Assembly: GCF_901933205.1 (NCBI RefSeq)
Contig: NC_044571.1
Coordinates: 56,853,994-56,917,993, forward strand
From: Camarhynchus parvulus
Taxonomy: Eukaryota; Chordata; Aves; Passeriformes; Thraupidae
Length of the DNA: 64,000 nucleotides
Direction of reading: 5' to 3'
Each line of letters starts with the position of its first letter. Within the stretch, counting starts at the first letter, position 1. A model generated the notes under the pieces. The model was not told the origin of the DNA, made no database searches, and worked only from the letters and a program-made list of their open reading frames with translations. Below are positions 12,786 through 26,448 of this stretch, piece after piece. A program made the position numbers and the translations under genes.

Positions 12786-13420
12786 AAAAGGTGAGTATTT
12801 TCACAGTTTAAATGCAATATAAAATCACTTTCATCTATAATCATTGCTTGTCTTAAAAAAAAAGAAAAACAAACCTAAAATGTGTTTTCTCCTATCTCTT
12901 CATCAGAATATTTAAAAACACAGCTCAGTAATTATTTCATCAGATGTTACTCTTTCCTACCATCCATATTTTTCTCTCTTAGGTGCTGTCAGCTACTTAC
13001 TCTGTGTTAGTTTATCTGAAATGACAAATATTTTGATGAGTACTTTTAAATTAAGGCCACTGATTGATACTCACATTTTTCTGGTTAAATGATGATTATT
13101 CTGTTTTGAACTGTAAGTGTATTTTGATCTTTTCTTGTCAGCTACTGGATGTATGGAGATTTTTGTGTTTTGTGGAATATTTGTCACATATAATACACTT
13201 GAACATATCTTTTAAGTAATTGCTGCTTTTTGTTATTTCTCATATACAGAGTTACGGATATTAATGAGGATACAAAGACATATAGAGGAATACAATGCAC
13301 ATAGATCATATTTTTAATATTGAAATAAAAAAATTTGAAAGCCAAAGAGTCAAATTTACAAAGGACTTACTATTTTCAGATTGGTGTATCATTGTGTGCC
13401 ACTTTCAGGAACAGAATTGC

Positions 13421-14035
13421 AGTGAGAGAATGGTTGGAATCAAAAGGGATCTCTGGTGGTCACTTGGTCCAACATCTTTGCTCAAGCTCTGCTAGAGCAG
13501 GTTGCCTGGGACTATGTTGAGACAATTTGGAATATCTCCAAGGAAAGAAAAAAAAAGAATGATATTCATATGATGTTCATATGGCTCCTTCCATATTTCA
13601 ATCTGTACCCATTGCCCCTGGTCCTGTTACTGAGCACCACTAAAAAGAGCCTGTCTCTGTCTTTGTACCCTTTCCTCATGGATTTATATGCATTAGAAAG
13701 GTCATCCCAAGTGTTCTGTTGACCAGGCTAAACAATCCCAGCTCTCTCAGTGTTTTCTCACAGGGTAGTGGCTCCAGTCCTTTAATGATATTTGTGGCCA
13801 TTTACTGGACTCTTTCCAGTATGTCTATGTCTCTCTTTTACCACGGAGTGCAGAACTGGACACAGAACCCCATGTGTGACCTCACCAGTTCTGAGGAGAG
13901 AGCAAAGATCACCTACTTCAACCTGCTGACAATGCTCCTCCGAATGCAGCCCAGAATGTTTCTCCTTCATGGGCACGGTTTTTGTCTCTTGTTCAAGTAG
14001 GTGTCAGCAATAGCCCCAGGTCTTTTTGTGCAAAT
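13421..14035 (-). mobile_element. CR1 LINE, longest copy in the window, 3' part with end of ORF2
   Basis: Read on the minus strand, this runs from the end of the reverse-transcriptase ORF through the 3' UTR to the tail. Landmarks on the plus strand, in reverse order, are 'gagaatggttggaatc' (tail), 'gagcaggttgcctggga', 'cccattgcccctggtcctg', 'gaccaggctaaacaatccca', 'ccagttctgaggagag' and 'gggcacggtttttgtctctt'. The usual 3' UTR block that mentions 'ggaacaggctgccc' is missing and an AAAAAAGAATG-type sequence stands in its place near 13545-13565, so there is an internal deletion or rearrangement. The reading frames seen in this interval on both strands are fragments of, or shadows over, CR1 and are not host genes. 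CR1 copies are normally 5'-truncated and inactive, as here. Confidence 0.93.
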
Positions 14036-16894
14036 CTGAAAAGAATATTGCCTTCTAAAATATGAATCACTTATTAAAGGTATTTTGTCTTGTTTCAATA
14101 GTTTTAACCAAAAATAAGACAACTATTTTGTGAAGTAATGTGGGATGTGTCCACCTCTATATGCATAATCCATAACCCACTAGAAAATATTAATATATAC
14201 TAAAATAAGCATTCTACAACAGCTTACTGGGAACACACTTTAAAGAGTATCTTTTTTTTCTTTTATTTATGGCGTAACACTTCCTTAGGTCTGAACTAAG
14301 AAAGTATTTATATGCTAGTCATGCATTTCTGGATTACTACTGAGTAATTATTTCTCTGTATTTCTACATAAAGACAAGCTCTAAATGCAAGCAGTGCTAA
14401 CATTTCTTTTTGGAACAATATAGTTGGAACAATATAGTTGGAACAATGTAAACGTGACCCAATACAAAGAAGGGCCTGACAAACCAAAAGCTTTCCCTGC
14501 AGATTCATAGATACAGGTATTCATTGGATCAGTCTGTGGTTGAGACAGAAATACATATGGAAAGCAGCACGCAGTGTGTTCCTCAGAGAGGAATCTTGGC
14601 CATGTCAGAAAGTTCAGCACAGAAATTGTGAGCAAGGAAGATGTCAGTTCCTGTTTGTCTTGACTTCACTTAGGAAAGAGAGACTTTGTGCCCATTGCAT
14701 GGAAGTAAATCAGACAGCAAGTAAAAGGCATCTGAAAGGTATCAGTTTCACTTCACAGTGGAAACTTAAAAGTAAAGCTTGAGTACTACCTGCCCAGGCT
14801 CAAAATATGTAAATGGATAATATAACCCATTATATTGGTTTAGATTACCATTGCAAGAGCTGAAAAGGCTCTTGAGTGGCAGAGTGCAGGGTATATTGTT
14901 ACTGAATATTTCACAGAAAGAAAACAGTCAGAGGGAAGGACACAAGTCTCAAAAGGTAATAAGGGTCTTCTCTAGATGGGAAAAAACAAACTGTAAGAAA
15001 AAAGGCAGATTATAGCCTCTAATCAAGAGAGGTTTCTGTTATTTGTTTGCTGGAATCTTGAATTAATTCTGAGACCACAGAACATCTGTAACAGTCAGAT
15101 GTCAGTCTGTTATGGATATATAAATACTCCACCCTGAGAAGAGGCAGCTTGTCACTTCTGCTAAGGTGATTAAAAGGCACAGATCTAGACAAGTTTCCAC
15201 TGCTGTATGTCTGATTTTTCTTGTTCTCTAAATGCCCAAGTCAGGGAATTAGTGGCAATGCAGCCATTTGCCTACATTTCTCATGTGTGAAACTCCAAAT
15301 GAAGCACTGGAACAGAGAAAGGAAAGGGGAAGCAAAGAAAATATGATTAAATATTTGTGATGAGGCTGAAAACCAGCCAGGTTACACACTCAGTACGTCA
15401 TACTCCTTCATGCATGAGTACAAGTGTGACAAAAAGATCAGGATGTTTCCAAGCGTAACCTTCATCAGTTGCAAAGGCCATCTCTTTGTCTATGGTAGTC
15501 TAACTGAAGACTTCTGTGAAGCATTTATTTGAGAACATGCAAACTCACTAATTCCTGACACACAGGTTTTTTATTGGATCTATTGTCGGGACTGGGCATT
15601 AACCTTACATCTGAGTTAGTGGATCTGCTATGAAAATCTCATTTAGCAGACTTCTCAGGAGATATCTGTGTGCTTATTTCATTTCTGGACAGTGTGCAAC
15701 GAACCTTGCAGAGGAAAAATTATTCAACAAAAGGGACAGCAATATAATACAATATCTCTGTCATTTTTACCTCCAAAAGGTTTATTTGTATAGCTTAACA
15801 AATGCTATGATTCTGATTTAGGTATTACAATTAGTACTTAATGTTTTCAAGATGCAGTGATGATAACTGCATGGACTGTTATGTCATCAGTTTAACAAAC
15901 ACACTGAACATCATTAATAAAAGACATGCTAGAATTCACTACAATATAAAGACAAACACATTTCAGAGCACCTTGTGATTGCTGATACTTGCTTCCATTT
16001 AATTTTTATTAACTATTGTTTATTACCTGAGTCAAGGAAAATCTGTTCATTATTTTATCAAAATGCAGACAGGTGTTTTTCTAAACTGCTCCTCAAAGAC
16101 TCTTTAACCGTCTTCTTCTATTGTGAAAATAGTCAGGGAAGTTATTAATGAATACTGCAATATTGCACAGATGCCATGGTGCAAAGTGACCAAAGGGATA
16201 GAGCAGTGGTAAATGGAATGCCTTGGAGTACGTGAGGGGTGAGGAAAGAGAAACAGACAGGGATAATTTTGCTTAGACAAATGAGACGGATAAGATCTAC
16301 AGCCAGGAAAATAAATGAGGAGACTGAGATGGAAACAAATGAGCAATAAAACAAAAGCCCACAGGGCAAAGCCATGCTTGTGCTGAAAGGAGCCAGCAGT
16401 ATATTTTAAAGGCACAACAGAAGAAGAATTTTGTGTACACTCTTGCCTATAAGGTGCCATGAGGAAGTCTACAAGTTTGTCTGCTCTTGTTCAGTTATGC
16501 TACCTATCCTCCAAAACAGATTAGGTCACAAAATCAGTTTCTCTTGAGTTAACAGCTGCGAACTGTGAAAATTAATTTTCTGTTGTTGTATCTCCTAAAT
16601 AATTCAGGAGTAGTCTGATGTCTCTATTTAAGCCAACAGCAGCTGCACAGGTGACAGGATTATTGAGTCTTAGTGCAGATGGAACACTAGGGGATTACAT
16701 GGAGCCCTTGTAAAAGATAGCTCATAGCTCAAAAGATAGCTGGAGTGGCAGAAAGAGGAACAAGATGTGGGGTGGATTTTGACTATGGAAAGACAAGACA
16801 CATGAGTCATGGCTTTGGAGGGTCAGACGGAAAGTTTGGAAAAGTGTCATTCTAGGAGGGGTTGGGGAGCACGAGGAAAGATTGCTCAGTGAAA
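14036..16894. other. AT-rich non-coding stretch, no gene seen
   Basis: Only short frames without recognisable products occur. A 14-bp tandem repeat lies at 14410-14450. A TATA-like string followed by a moderately GC-rich segment near 15115-15190 is not enough to call a promoter. No transposable element is recognised. Confidence 0.6.
14410..14450. repeat. 14-bp tandem repeat, about 2.9 copies
   Basis: The unit TTGGAACAATATAG is present twice exactly (14410-14423 and 14424-14437), then as a partial, slightly changed third copy ending at 14450. It is a minisatellite-like slippage product. Confidence 0.9.
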
Positions 16895-17050
16895 CTGTGC
16901 TATCACCATCCTTGTGGTTATGCCAAACTTGGCCAGTCTAGTCAAACAATGACCTACTTGGCTATTACAGCAACAGTGCTGCTATGAAGGGAGTGTTGGA
17001 CTAGATGACCTCCAGAGGTCTGTGCCAATCCTTATTTCTCTAAGTTGTGG
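16895..17050 (+). mobile_element. CR1 LINE, 3'-end fragment
   Basis: The diagnostic block 'gttggactagatgacctcca' followed by 'gaggtctgtgccaatcc' is intact and is followed by a degraded tail ('tatttctctaagttgtgg'). Upstream, 'tatcaccatccttgtggtta' and 'ccaaacttggccagtctag' match the usual CR1 text 'tctccatccttggagata..' and 'caaaacttggctggac' with substitutions. It is 5'-truncated and moderately old. Confidence 0.85.
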
Positions 17051-18988
17051 TTCTTTACTTCTGTGAAACCTTTTCCTTTGAGTTAACTGCTGCTGCTATG
17101 TTGTAATTCCCAGTAAAATACAGCAAATCAAAGAGACAGTGGAACACAAAAAATGAACTTCAGAACTTAGAAATATTTACCTTAATTCCTGGGGTTTTCA
17201 TGCCATATTTTTTTGCATCAGAAGAGAAGGTAGTTCATCACCACAGTTCCCATTTTAAGGTTTTTTTATGAACAGAGTAAACCCCCATCAGACTGCATAC
17301 CTGCTATGTGCCTATCTCTTTTCCTGAGGCATAAGTGAAGAATTCACTTCTTTTATCCTATTAATCTTCCCTGTCTCTTCTCTTTGGTTAGAATATACTT
17401 CTCTGATTTCTGCTGTGCTTCTTGCTGAGGATCCTGATTCTTTATGCCTAGCATGCTCTCCTCCAAGTACACTGCAGCAGCAGCATTAGTCACTTTGGGA
17501 CAAAGTGCTCTTGGATACAGCACATTGTTTTCTTCAACAGACACACAGAATGGATGGCATATCTGAAGCTGCTTCTACAATGCCTTTTAATGTTTCTGAC
17601 CTCCTCCAGTCTAATTGGAAAAAAGCGCATAAGTAGTGCCTGATTTACCCCTTTTATAGACATTTAAAATCATGCACTGCATGTGATTTTAGGACAAGAG
17701 GGAGGGTGGGCTGTAATTTTTACGTATACTTTCTAAATATAAATGTAGTGCTTCAGATATACTCTGAGCTGGTGCTAATGAAAATCGGTGGCAGATTTTG
17801 CCAAGTATTATTCATACTGTATCCTGTGGTAGATTATACAAGGCATGAGAAATTTCTTTAGGCACTTCCACTAACACTTATAAAACCTAGCAAATGCCAC
17901 AAATCCTTCCTGTTTTAGTTATATGCTCCAGATAATGCTGGCTTTCTACTAGTCTTGGTGTGTAAAAACACTACATTTCTAAAATATTTTCATTTACAGA
18001 CTGCTCTCTCATTTTTGACTCTCAATTTCTCCATGAAACCCATAGAAAAATATTCTTCTGCTTCATGGCGAAGGCAGCATCTCATCTAATTTTCCTTGTC
18101 TAAAAGTTAGGCATCAAGACTAAGGTAGTCATTAAGGCTGTAGTCTTCAGCTGAGAAATAGTGAGCGAGAGAGAGTGATTCATCCTACAAGTTTTGGACA
18201 GCTATTTCAGGATAGCATGAAATTTCCTCTGGGAGTGACTACTTATTTCCTTCACTGACTACATATGGTGCTGCTCACTCAGCTTCAGAAAAGGTAACGT
18301 TAGGTGCAGTGAGTCCTTTCTGTGGATGCATTTCCTAGGCTGCTATATGAAGACTTTGGAACATGAGTTTCTGTGGAATAAATCTTGATTCATGTGTAAC
18401 TGATAATATTTAAATGAAGGGGGTTAAGCCTCTGGTGACGTAAAGATATTTAATTTTAGATATTCATATTACAGCAGTATTTGGAGAATGTCTTGTGTTT
18501 GCTGTGAAAAATCAAATTTCTCTCTTATAAGGATATCTAGAAAATTGTGTAAATAGGACAGGGTCCACCTTCAGAGTGAATCTCCTTAAGACTAACTCTT
18601 GTCAGCTATTTTAAGCTATATCAAGTCAATATTACATTAACAAATACTTGGAAGTATGGCCCCTTAACAAAACAGCCTCAGCCTCTTGTATGATATTTTT
18701 AAACAAAAGTTTCAACTCTGCAGAAACTCTGTATCCTAACAGAACTCTAAATCATGGCAACAATATGGAATTTATGAGTAGTGTAAAATTATTTTTTCAG
18801 TGTTTTTAATAGTTTTTGCAGAGGTTAATTTTCAAAACAGTCTAAAAGATTAGTAAGCATTAAAGAACTAAACCCATACAAGATTTAATAGCAGTAAAAT
18901 TAGTTTAAAAACATGTCTGTTTAGATACAAATATAAATAAATATATATAGCAGCATCTGAGTTAGCGCAGCCAATGATAGCAACTTAG
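17051..18988. other. AT-rich non-coding stretch, nothing recognised
   Basis: I see no repeat family, RNA gene or plausible coding frame here. Several poly-pyrimidine/AG combinations exist, as expected by chance in AT-rich DNA. Confidence 0.55.
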
Positions 18989-19090
18989 AATAATAGAAAA
19001 AGAATCAGAGAATATATCAGGTTGGAAGGAACCATCATGTTCATCAAACCTGGCCCAGAGCAGGACTGCTAAAAGTTACATCCTGTGGAA
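18989..19090 (-). mobile_element. CR1 LINE, 3'-tail fragment
   Basis: On the plus strand it reads 'agaatcagagaatatatcag', 'gttggaaggaaccatcatgt', 'tcatcaaacctggcccagag' and 'catcctgtgg'. This is the reverse complement of a CR1 3' end of the subtype with 'gaatatatcaggttggaagg'. About 100 bp survive. Confidence 0.8.
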
Positions 19091-22000
19091 AAATACAGAC
19101 TCATGATTTTCAAAAAAATATTTATATTCGTTTGGCTCCCATGTGTCTTTCTAAAACATTTTTAAGTATACGAAAATGTGAAATAGTGGTTATTTCTAAA
19201 TATTATGTGTTGATTTTTATACAGTTGTTTAAATAAGTGCATAGAAGATTATGAATGTGATTGAAAGGTAGATCTTATGGGAATAAAATGCTTATTCCAG
19301 CTTGAAAGCCTTGTTTTGTTTGTAATCTGCTTTTAAATTTTTGTGCTTGGCCTAATCATATGACACTGAATATTTGGTATTTCCCAACATTTTGTAACAT
19401 TTAAAGTCAAAATATTCTTGTTATTCACTTAGCATATATTATGATAAACAAAAAAGAGGCAAATCAGGCAGTATAGAATTACTGTCCCTGATGTGAGATG
19501 TGACCCAGAGAGAATTTGAAAAATGGTACAAAAAAAATGTTTCTCATGCCCTTCCCAGTTCCTGGAATTAACTCGCTTTACCCAAGAAATCCCTGTGCAA
19601 GTTCCATTAGTATGGCTTGAATGCATGATTCTGCAGTGAGCTACACCAAGTGATACACTGGGCACTGTCTCACATGAATAAGCTAATTTCTTTACTTCTT
19701 AAGTCCATCTTTCTTCCTAGACACACCATAAATCCTTTCATAGACTGGTCAGCCTTCCTTCTGAATTCTACGTATGGATTCACGCATTCAGTTCTGTCAT
19801 ACAAGGTACAGCATGTACTGGACTATTAAATATTCAGTAATTTCTTCTGTTTAAATTTGTAAAAGAACATATCTACCCTTTTCCTCATGGTAACAGGGAA
19901 ATAATTTAAATAAATGTAAAAGATAAATCAAAAGAAAATTATGATTCTGATAACTGTTGGTTTTCTCAAAAAATATTATTTGTGTTATAGAAATATATAA
20001 GATAAATGTACATAAAGCAGAAAATCACTAACTGGGAGTCCATGAAAATGTAGTTGGGTACAGACAGATTGTTGTTCTGTGCTTGATATTATTGTTCTGT
20101 ACACCTAAATAATGCAGGGAAGTAGTAGAGTCAGCCCCAAAAGGGAAGACAAATAAATATATTTTTCTCTGTACTTATTACCGTTGTAATATATTATGTA
20201 CAAATTCCCATAGGTTGTGTAGCAATGAAACTAGAAATTAGAGAGGAAGAAGACTTAGTCCCATCTGAGCAATGATCTCTCTGACAGGCAAAAAAGAAAT
20301 ACAGGTGAAAAATTTGGAAGTTGTTTCTAATTTTTTTAGTAGAGGAAGAAGCAAACTATATATTTACTGAGCCAGAGTAGAAGCCAAGTCATAGATGACA
20401 AAGAACTGTTTTTCCTAATAGTTTCTCTATAGCTGTAAGAAACTATTTTCTTGTGTGCTGTAGCAAACAACAAGGACTTCAGACATTTTATATTTATCCT
20501 AGAATATCTGTTCAAGGCAAAATATCTTGTTTAATTTACTTTTTGACTGGAAAAAAAGAAGGAAAATGTGTTCTGCTAGTAGTGTTAGAAAATACAATGA
20601 AATTTATCAGCTGAACTACCTAGGAAAGATGCAATTTGAGATCCCTTTGAACAAAAAAACTACAGAAACACGGGTGTCTTGGTAACATTGTATTCTATGA
20701 CTAGTTAGAATTAGGTTTATACCCTAACTGTTCTCCTGACAAATCCTTGGACATTGCCCTCAGGCAAGTTACTCCACTGCTGGGATATTTTCTCAAGAAG
20801 TATTTTGTATTTGAGAAAATCAGGTGGCATTCTGTGAGTTCTCATGATTTCTTGAAATTTGCAGATAAAAAGGTCTCTAAAGTTCAGAGCATGCATTTTG
20901 GACAATTATGTGTTTCACATGCAGGGGATATTATGTTCTCTATCATACTTTGGGCCTCTGAAAATGTTCCTTCAGCAGTAGATAATATCATCTGATGGGC
21001 AATTTGTGTACATGTCTTGCCTGTCAAATCTCTTTCCTTAACTATATACTTGAATGTGAGTAAGTAATGAATAATAGATGTAATGCCATTCAAAATCTGT
21101 CATGATGTCCTGGTGCTCTCATTTATATCTTACTGATCCTGATGCCTCTCCCTGACTCACAGCTTCTATTTTGCTGAAAAAATACATCATTTTAATAAAG
21201 GGAAGAAGGGAATAGGAAGTGTCTTGCATAAGTCCTTGCTTCATTCCTTCTGTTTTATTGATAGGGCTAAGTTCTACTGTAAAAGTTACCATTTTGTTGC
21301 TTACTAAAAAATTGCATTATCTTTCCAGAGGCAAAGTACTCCCTATCATGTTTCTGCAGAACAGTCCTGTTGTATTCTAACACTTGTCCACATTATGGAA
21401 GCACTTATAGCTTCTGTTAAGGGCTTCAAGGCATAAAAGATGTATTCTGTGACCTCTAGTATGCATATGTAAAGATGCATGAGCTATAGCATGAGTGGGT
21501 TCTGCATGGGGAGATAAGCAAGCCACTGCTACAAGGGATACAGATTCTTGCAGCAGAGCCTGCTGAGGTGGCTGGTGAAATGCAAGGGGACAGAGACATG
21601 GCCTTCTCAATACCCTTTTCCCAACTTGTAGGATTGAAATAGGACAAATATGGAAATTGGAAAAAAAAATTGAAAAATGGAAACCACCAGCTACGCCTAA
21701 GGACCAAGAATTGCTTGCAGTTACGTAACAGAAAAATCAGAAAAATAAGCAGAAAGAGAAAAATCAACAAAGACCGTTTATTTCTGTTTCTTCCCCTTCT
21801 TTCTGCCTACACCAAACTAATAATCAAGGTTGTCTTTTTTAGCTCCTTTTTGGTCTCTCTCTTATTCTGGTCCTATTCACTGGTAATATTAAGTGTCAAA
21901 AATTATTTTGTATATCTCAGCAAAATATGTCTTCTCTTTAAGACATGGGAAAGTTAATAGGGTCAGGCTGTACACTTTCTCTGTATTTCCCGTACATGCT

Positions 22001-22189
22001 GAAAAGGATTCACTTCCCTTATTTAACATTATAGACATAATTCTGCTGCATCACAATTTTTTTACTGAATCTGAGTTTTCTAGGCATAAACCGAAGTAAT
22101 TAATAAAATCATGGGCTTTTAGCCCCTTTCTTTTCCTTGTGGCAACTCCTTTGGTTTTTTAATGTGCATGTGATCTTCCTCTCCTTATG
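19091..22189. other. AT-rich non-coding stretch, nothing recognised
   Basis: Short unconnected frames only. I see no recognisable repeat family or RNA gene. The right edge is a pyrimidine-rich run-up to the (CTTT)n microsatellite. Confidence 0.55.
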
Positions 22190-22378
<189 letters not shown>

Positions 22379-24161
22379 CCACTAACTGGTACCCTGACCC
22401 ATCCCTTTACCACCTACAATCTCTCACCTACAGCATAACAGCTGCTTGCCATTCTTCTCAAAGAAGGAAAAATTAGCCAGAAATTAACATATCTTAGTTC
22501 TTATATTAGACATCCAGTATCACTTTAAATAACATTCATAATTATTTATCCCCTGGTATCCCCCAGCCTGTCCCTGTTACAGCATATCCTTTGATCACAG
22601 GGAAAATTTTGATTGAAAGCATGTGCTTCAGCAAGCTTAGTTTAAGTTCATTTAAAACGAAATGTGTTTAGGATCCCCTCTGGGAAGCCTGTGACCTCAG
22701 TGTATTCTAGCAAACTTGATTCCTGGTCTCACCCTCTGTACTGTGGCACACAGATTTGCACACAAAAGCTAACTGCAGAACTCATGCTGGCAGAGAAATA
22801 AACTTCTCAGTTTCCTCTTCACCGTTCTAAATGAAAGCTCTGTTTTCTTTAGCCTGAAGTGTCTTTGGCTTCTCATTCAAGCTAGGAGACTCAAAACTAT
22901 GCTTGAATAGCAGCACCTTTAGTGCAGGCTGCTTTGGGAACCAATAAAGCAATTTCCCCTGCCCTTGATTGGTCTCTTGAGGAGCTCAGCATGTTTCCAG
23001 CCATTTTCAGATGCCAAAACTGTCATGACAAAGGCAATTAATATGGTAACAAGAGAGTTAGCATCCAAAACACTGTTTCCTGAGGGGCTTGTCACATAAG
23101 CTGCTGAAAACGTTAGAAACAGTTACAATCTGCATTTCTCTCCCCAAATGCAAATTTCTACGCAACCTTGTAATTGCCCACATCTTGTATACTTGCAGTC
23201 AGACAAAGATCAAAAGCCTGATTGAGTCAGATGCAGAATAAATTACTCTTCGTAGCAACTCGGACCAGTAAAGGCTGCCTTGGTGAAGGAATAAAAGCAA
23301 TGAGGAAAACAACCTGGCAATGGAAAAACGTGTATCTCACAAATGAGTATTTTATCTGTACGTTACTGGGAGATGTGCAGCCAAACTGGACGTCTACACA
23401 CAGCTCAGACATAACCAAGGAGTGCCTGATTATCATATCATGGTGACTGTTGGCTTTTCTATTATGCTGTGGTGTAAATAGTAGTTAAATACATTGGTTC
23501 AGCTTCTCAGCTGTGCCCATACATACTGGACACAGGTGGTAAGGCATAAAGGACCTATTATTGTATAGCAGTCCTGGGGCTGATTCCAGACCTAATTTTG
23601 TGAGTCTAATTCCAAAGGACTATTATGCTCTAAGAGCTCACTGTAACACAGCAGCATTCTGAACTATGCTGCTATAATCCAATCAGTATTGCAAAAGAAA
23701 TGGCATATTTCCATTTCATATTCCCTCTCCTCAAGAGAATCTTCATCTGCTTTGTTAAATTGACTTTATAGCCCATTTATGATACTAAAGCAGCACAAAG
23801 AGTGAGATCAAGAATCTGGCTCATTTCTGTGCCTAACTTAATTGTGTGCCTTAATGAAAACATAATGATATAAGTAATATTTATTTTCATGATGCTGGAT
23901 AAAATAGATTCACCTATGAATCCACTTAGGTGTCTGAGACTTTAACAATTAGATGTTTTTGAGTTTTTTTGAAAGAGTATTTTTATTACTTTCTTGGGGT
24001 AAAGTGGAGCTATTCTGGCCCCTTGGGTACCTCTGTAATTACACAGCCTTAGAACACCATTGTGTGAAGATTTTCCAGCCTACCATTAAATCCTTCCATG
24101 AAAAGAATGGATTATGTGTGTAATAGACTATGTAATGAGTCTAACCCTTCCTATCTGGGCC

Positions 24162-24182
24162 AAAAAAAAAAAAAAAAAAAAA
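24162..24182. repeat. poly(A) tract of 21
   Basis: This is a run of 21 A followed by GAAAG. No recognisable retroelement lies immediately upstream. Confidence 0.9.
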
Positions 24183-26431
24183 GAAAGCCAGATACTAAAT
24201 CAAATTTTCTATCTTATTATCTTATTTGTGATTCTCCCAGTCTGAACATTATGGAAGACTTGATGTTTTCCCTCCAAAGCTGCCATGGTCTTAAGCATAT
24301 TAATGCCCAGGTGTCACATTTTTAAAAGAAGGACATTTTTATGGCCAGTAGAATGAAGGAGAAATTTTACAAAAGTTCTATGCAGTCAAAGCATTGGTAA
24401 CAGAAAATGGACTCGTAGCAAAATCCTCCCTGACCAAAACATGTCAGGGTCTAAGAGGCTATGGGATAGCAACTCTTCCTGTGATCTGACCACTGCTGAC
24501 ACCAGCTTCCCTCTGAATGATACTGTGAACCTGTGGAACTTTTCTGAAGCACGTTACTGGGTTCAAGACTTAGTGTTCCTTTCTTACAAAGAGAAAAATT
24601 TGGGTCTTTAGCCCCCATCAAAAGTATTTGGAAACAGAGACACCTCCTCTAACCACAATTGCAACCTACAAAATTTTAATTCATCTCACTTAATTAGGAC
24701 ATTTATTTCATTTAACCGAAATCTGTAGACTCTGTAATGGATCAGTAGGAAAAGAATAAGCCCTGTCTCTGAGTGCTTTTGGCATATGCTTCTTTTCCTT
24801 GTAATCTGTACATTCAGTCATGTGCAGGTTTCAAGGAGGGAGAAAAACTAATTTTACACCAAAAAATAGAAGTTATGGTGTATTCCATCACTATCTGATC
24901 TAGGCAGAGAACAGGGGAGGATGATAGAGGGTACCATGGTGCATCTTATTCTATATAGCAGCACATGCAGATGCTTTTAGATGGTATTCATTCAGCTCAT
25001 CCAGGATTTGAGGTTTCTGCCAGTTTTTCGCTTGTGTATTATACACGGTCAGTGGCATGTAGGGCACTTGAGCAGAACCTTTGCTAACAAAAGTGCATGC
25101 ACCTTGCAATTTAGAAATCCCTTTCTCTCTCCACTTTTCTCATCTAAGTCCTAATGCTGTATGGTGCAAAACCAAGCTTTTTATTGAAAAATATTAAATT
25201 CTTTGTTTGTATGCAAAGAGTGACAACAATCTATGACTCATTCAACCAATAATTAATGGACTTCCACAGAAATGGTTATGTAGAGAATGTTGTTCATGCA
25301 AATGATATTGGCTAATTCCTTTTTTTTTTTTCCTTCCACTTAATTAAGAAACACAGCTCCTTCATCTTTTTATGCAAAATCAGAGTCATGGATGCATGTG
25401 ATTGTATTTCAAAACAAGAGGAGCAATCTATTAGCTTTGATTTGTTTTTATAGACTGATCAGCACACTGTTGCCTTAAAGTTCTAGCAATTTCCCAGAGC
25501 CTGGTCAGAACAGAGCTGACAAGTGGGGGAAACATAGCAATCTTCAGGTTCCCCCTGAACTGAATACTCTCCCATCTCAACTTCTTTACCAGAATGGCCA
25601 GAGAGATCATCCCAGCACCTGCCAGTGTTGGCTGGGCATTCATTTTGGATGGGGTGGGGCATTGTTACCAAAACCCTCCTTGACTTTCATCTGGGGTTTC
25701 CACCTGAGAAATTACACTTATAATCTATGTGCAGCAGAACTAAAATGCATGTATGACATTAGCAGGTGTGGAGCTGTCACAATAACTTACTACGGATACT
25801 CACATTGAGTCAGAACATCAATTTCCAGAAAAGTAGACTGAGAAAGACTGATAAATAAAACCCAACTTACTATGACTGCAGATGTGCAGGGATGTTTTAC
25901 CTCTGTTTTCCTCAGTTTGTGTGCCACAACTCTCCACGATGGGAAGATTTACCTCATCAAACATAAATGTCTACAAGTCAGACATTTATATGTGACCTAG
26001 TCAGTGTGGACTGCCTGTATAGTCAATGGTGAAAAGAAGATGGCCTGAAAGGGTGATTAATTCTATTCTAAAGCAGCTATCTGGAATGGGGCAGATGAAT
26101 TGCATCCTAAAGCTACTTATTTCTCTCCACTGACTATAAAGGGAGTATAGAGTGATTAACTTGGATGTAGATGTCTGAAGTTAAGTGAGATGAATATTAT
26201 CCTAAGTGACTTGAAGAGTATTTCTCCCCAATCCTGTTGTGAAAGAATCTGTGCTTGGTTTATATCATCAGTCCCCAGCAGAATCAAAATCAGACGCATC
26301 AGAGAGAAATGGATAACAGGATCCATGTCACAAGCAAACAACAAGTACTCTTTGCTTTTATTACTAGATGGTGATATTTTGGTATGTTTTTCTAGGAGGA
26401 AATATTTTCAATTTCTGTGACTATTAATTAC

Positions 26432-26448
26432 AAAAAAAAAAAAAAAAA
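26432..26448. repeat. poly(A) tract of 17
   Basis: This is a run of 17 A followed by CAAACAAG. It may be a homopolymer or an old retroinsertion tail; no element is recognised upstream. Confidence 0.85.

Larger units (their letters stand above)
6656..13420. other. AT-rich non-coding stretch, no gene seen
   Basis: The longest open frame (9135-9539, plus strand, 134 codons) encodes a Phe/Leu/Ile/Tyr-rich string typical of translated T-rich DNA, with no domain. Simple features include a T26 run at 11110-11135, a G10 run at 11961-11970 and an AT/CA-rich patch at 12755-12785. I recognise no transposable element or RNA gene here. Confidence 0.6.

Noticed and set aside
13719..14000. Plus-strand frame of 93 codons
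   Set aside because: It is antisense to the minus-strand CR1 copy, not a host gene.
15113..15190. TATATAAAT followed by a moderately GC-rich segment, reminiscent of a core promoter
   Set aside because: TATA-like strings are expected by chance in AT-rich DNA, and there is no gene or transcript evidence downstream.
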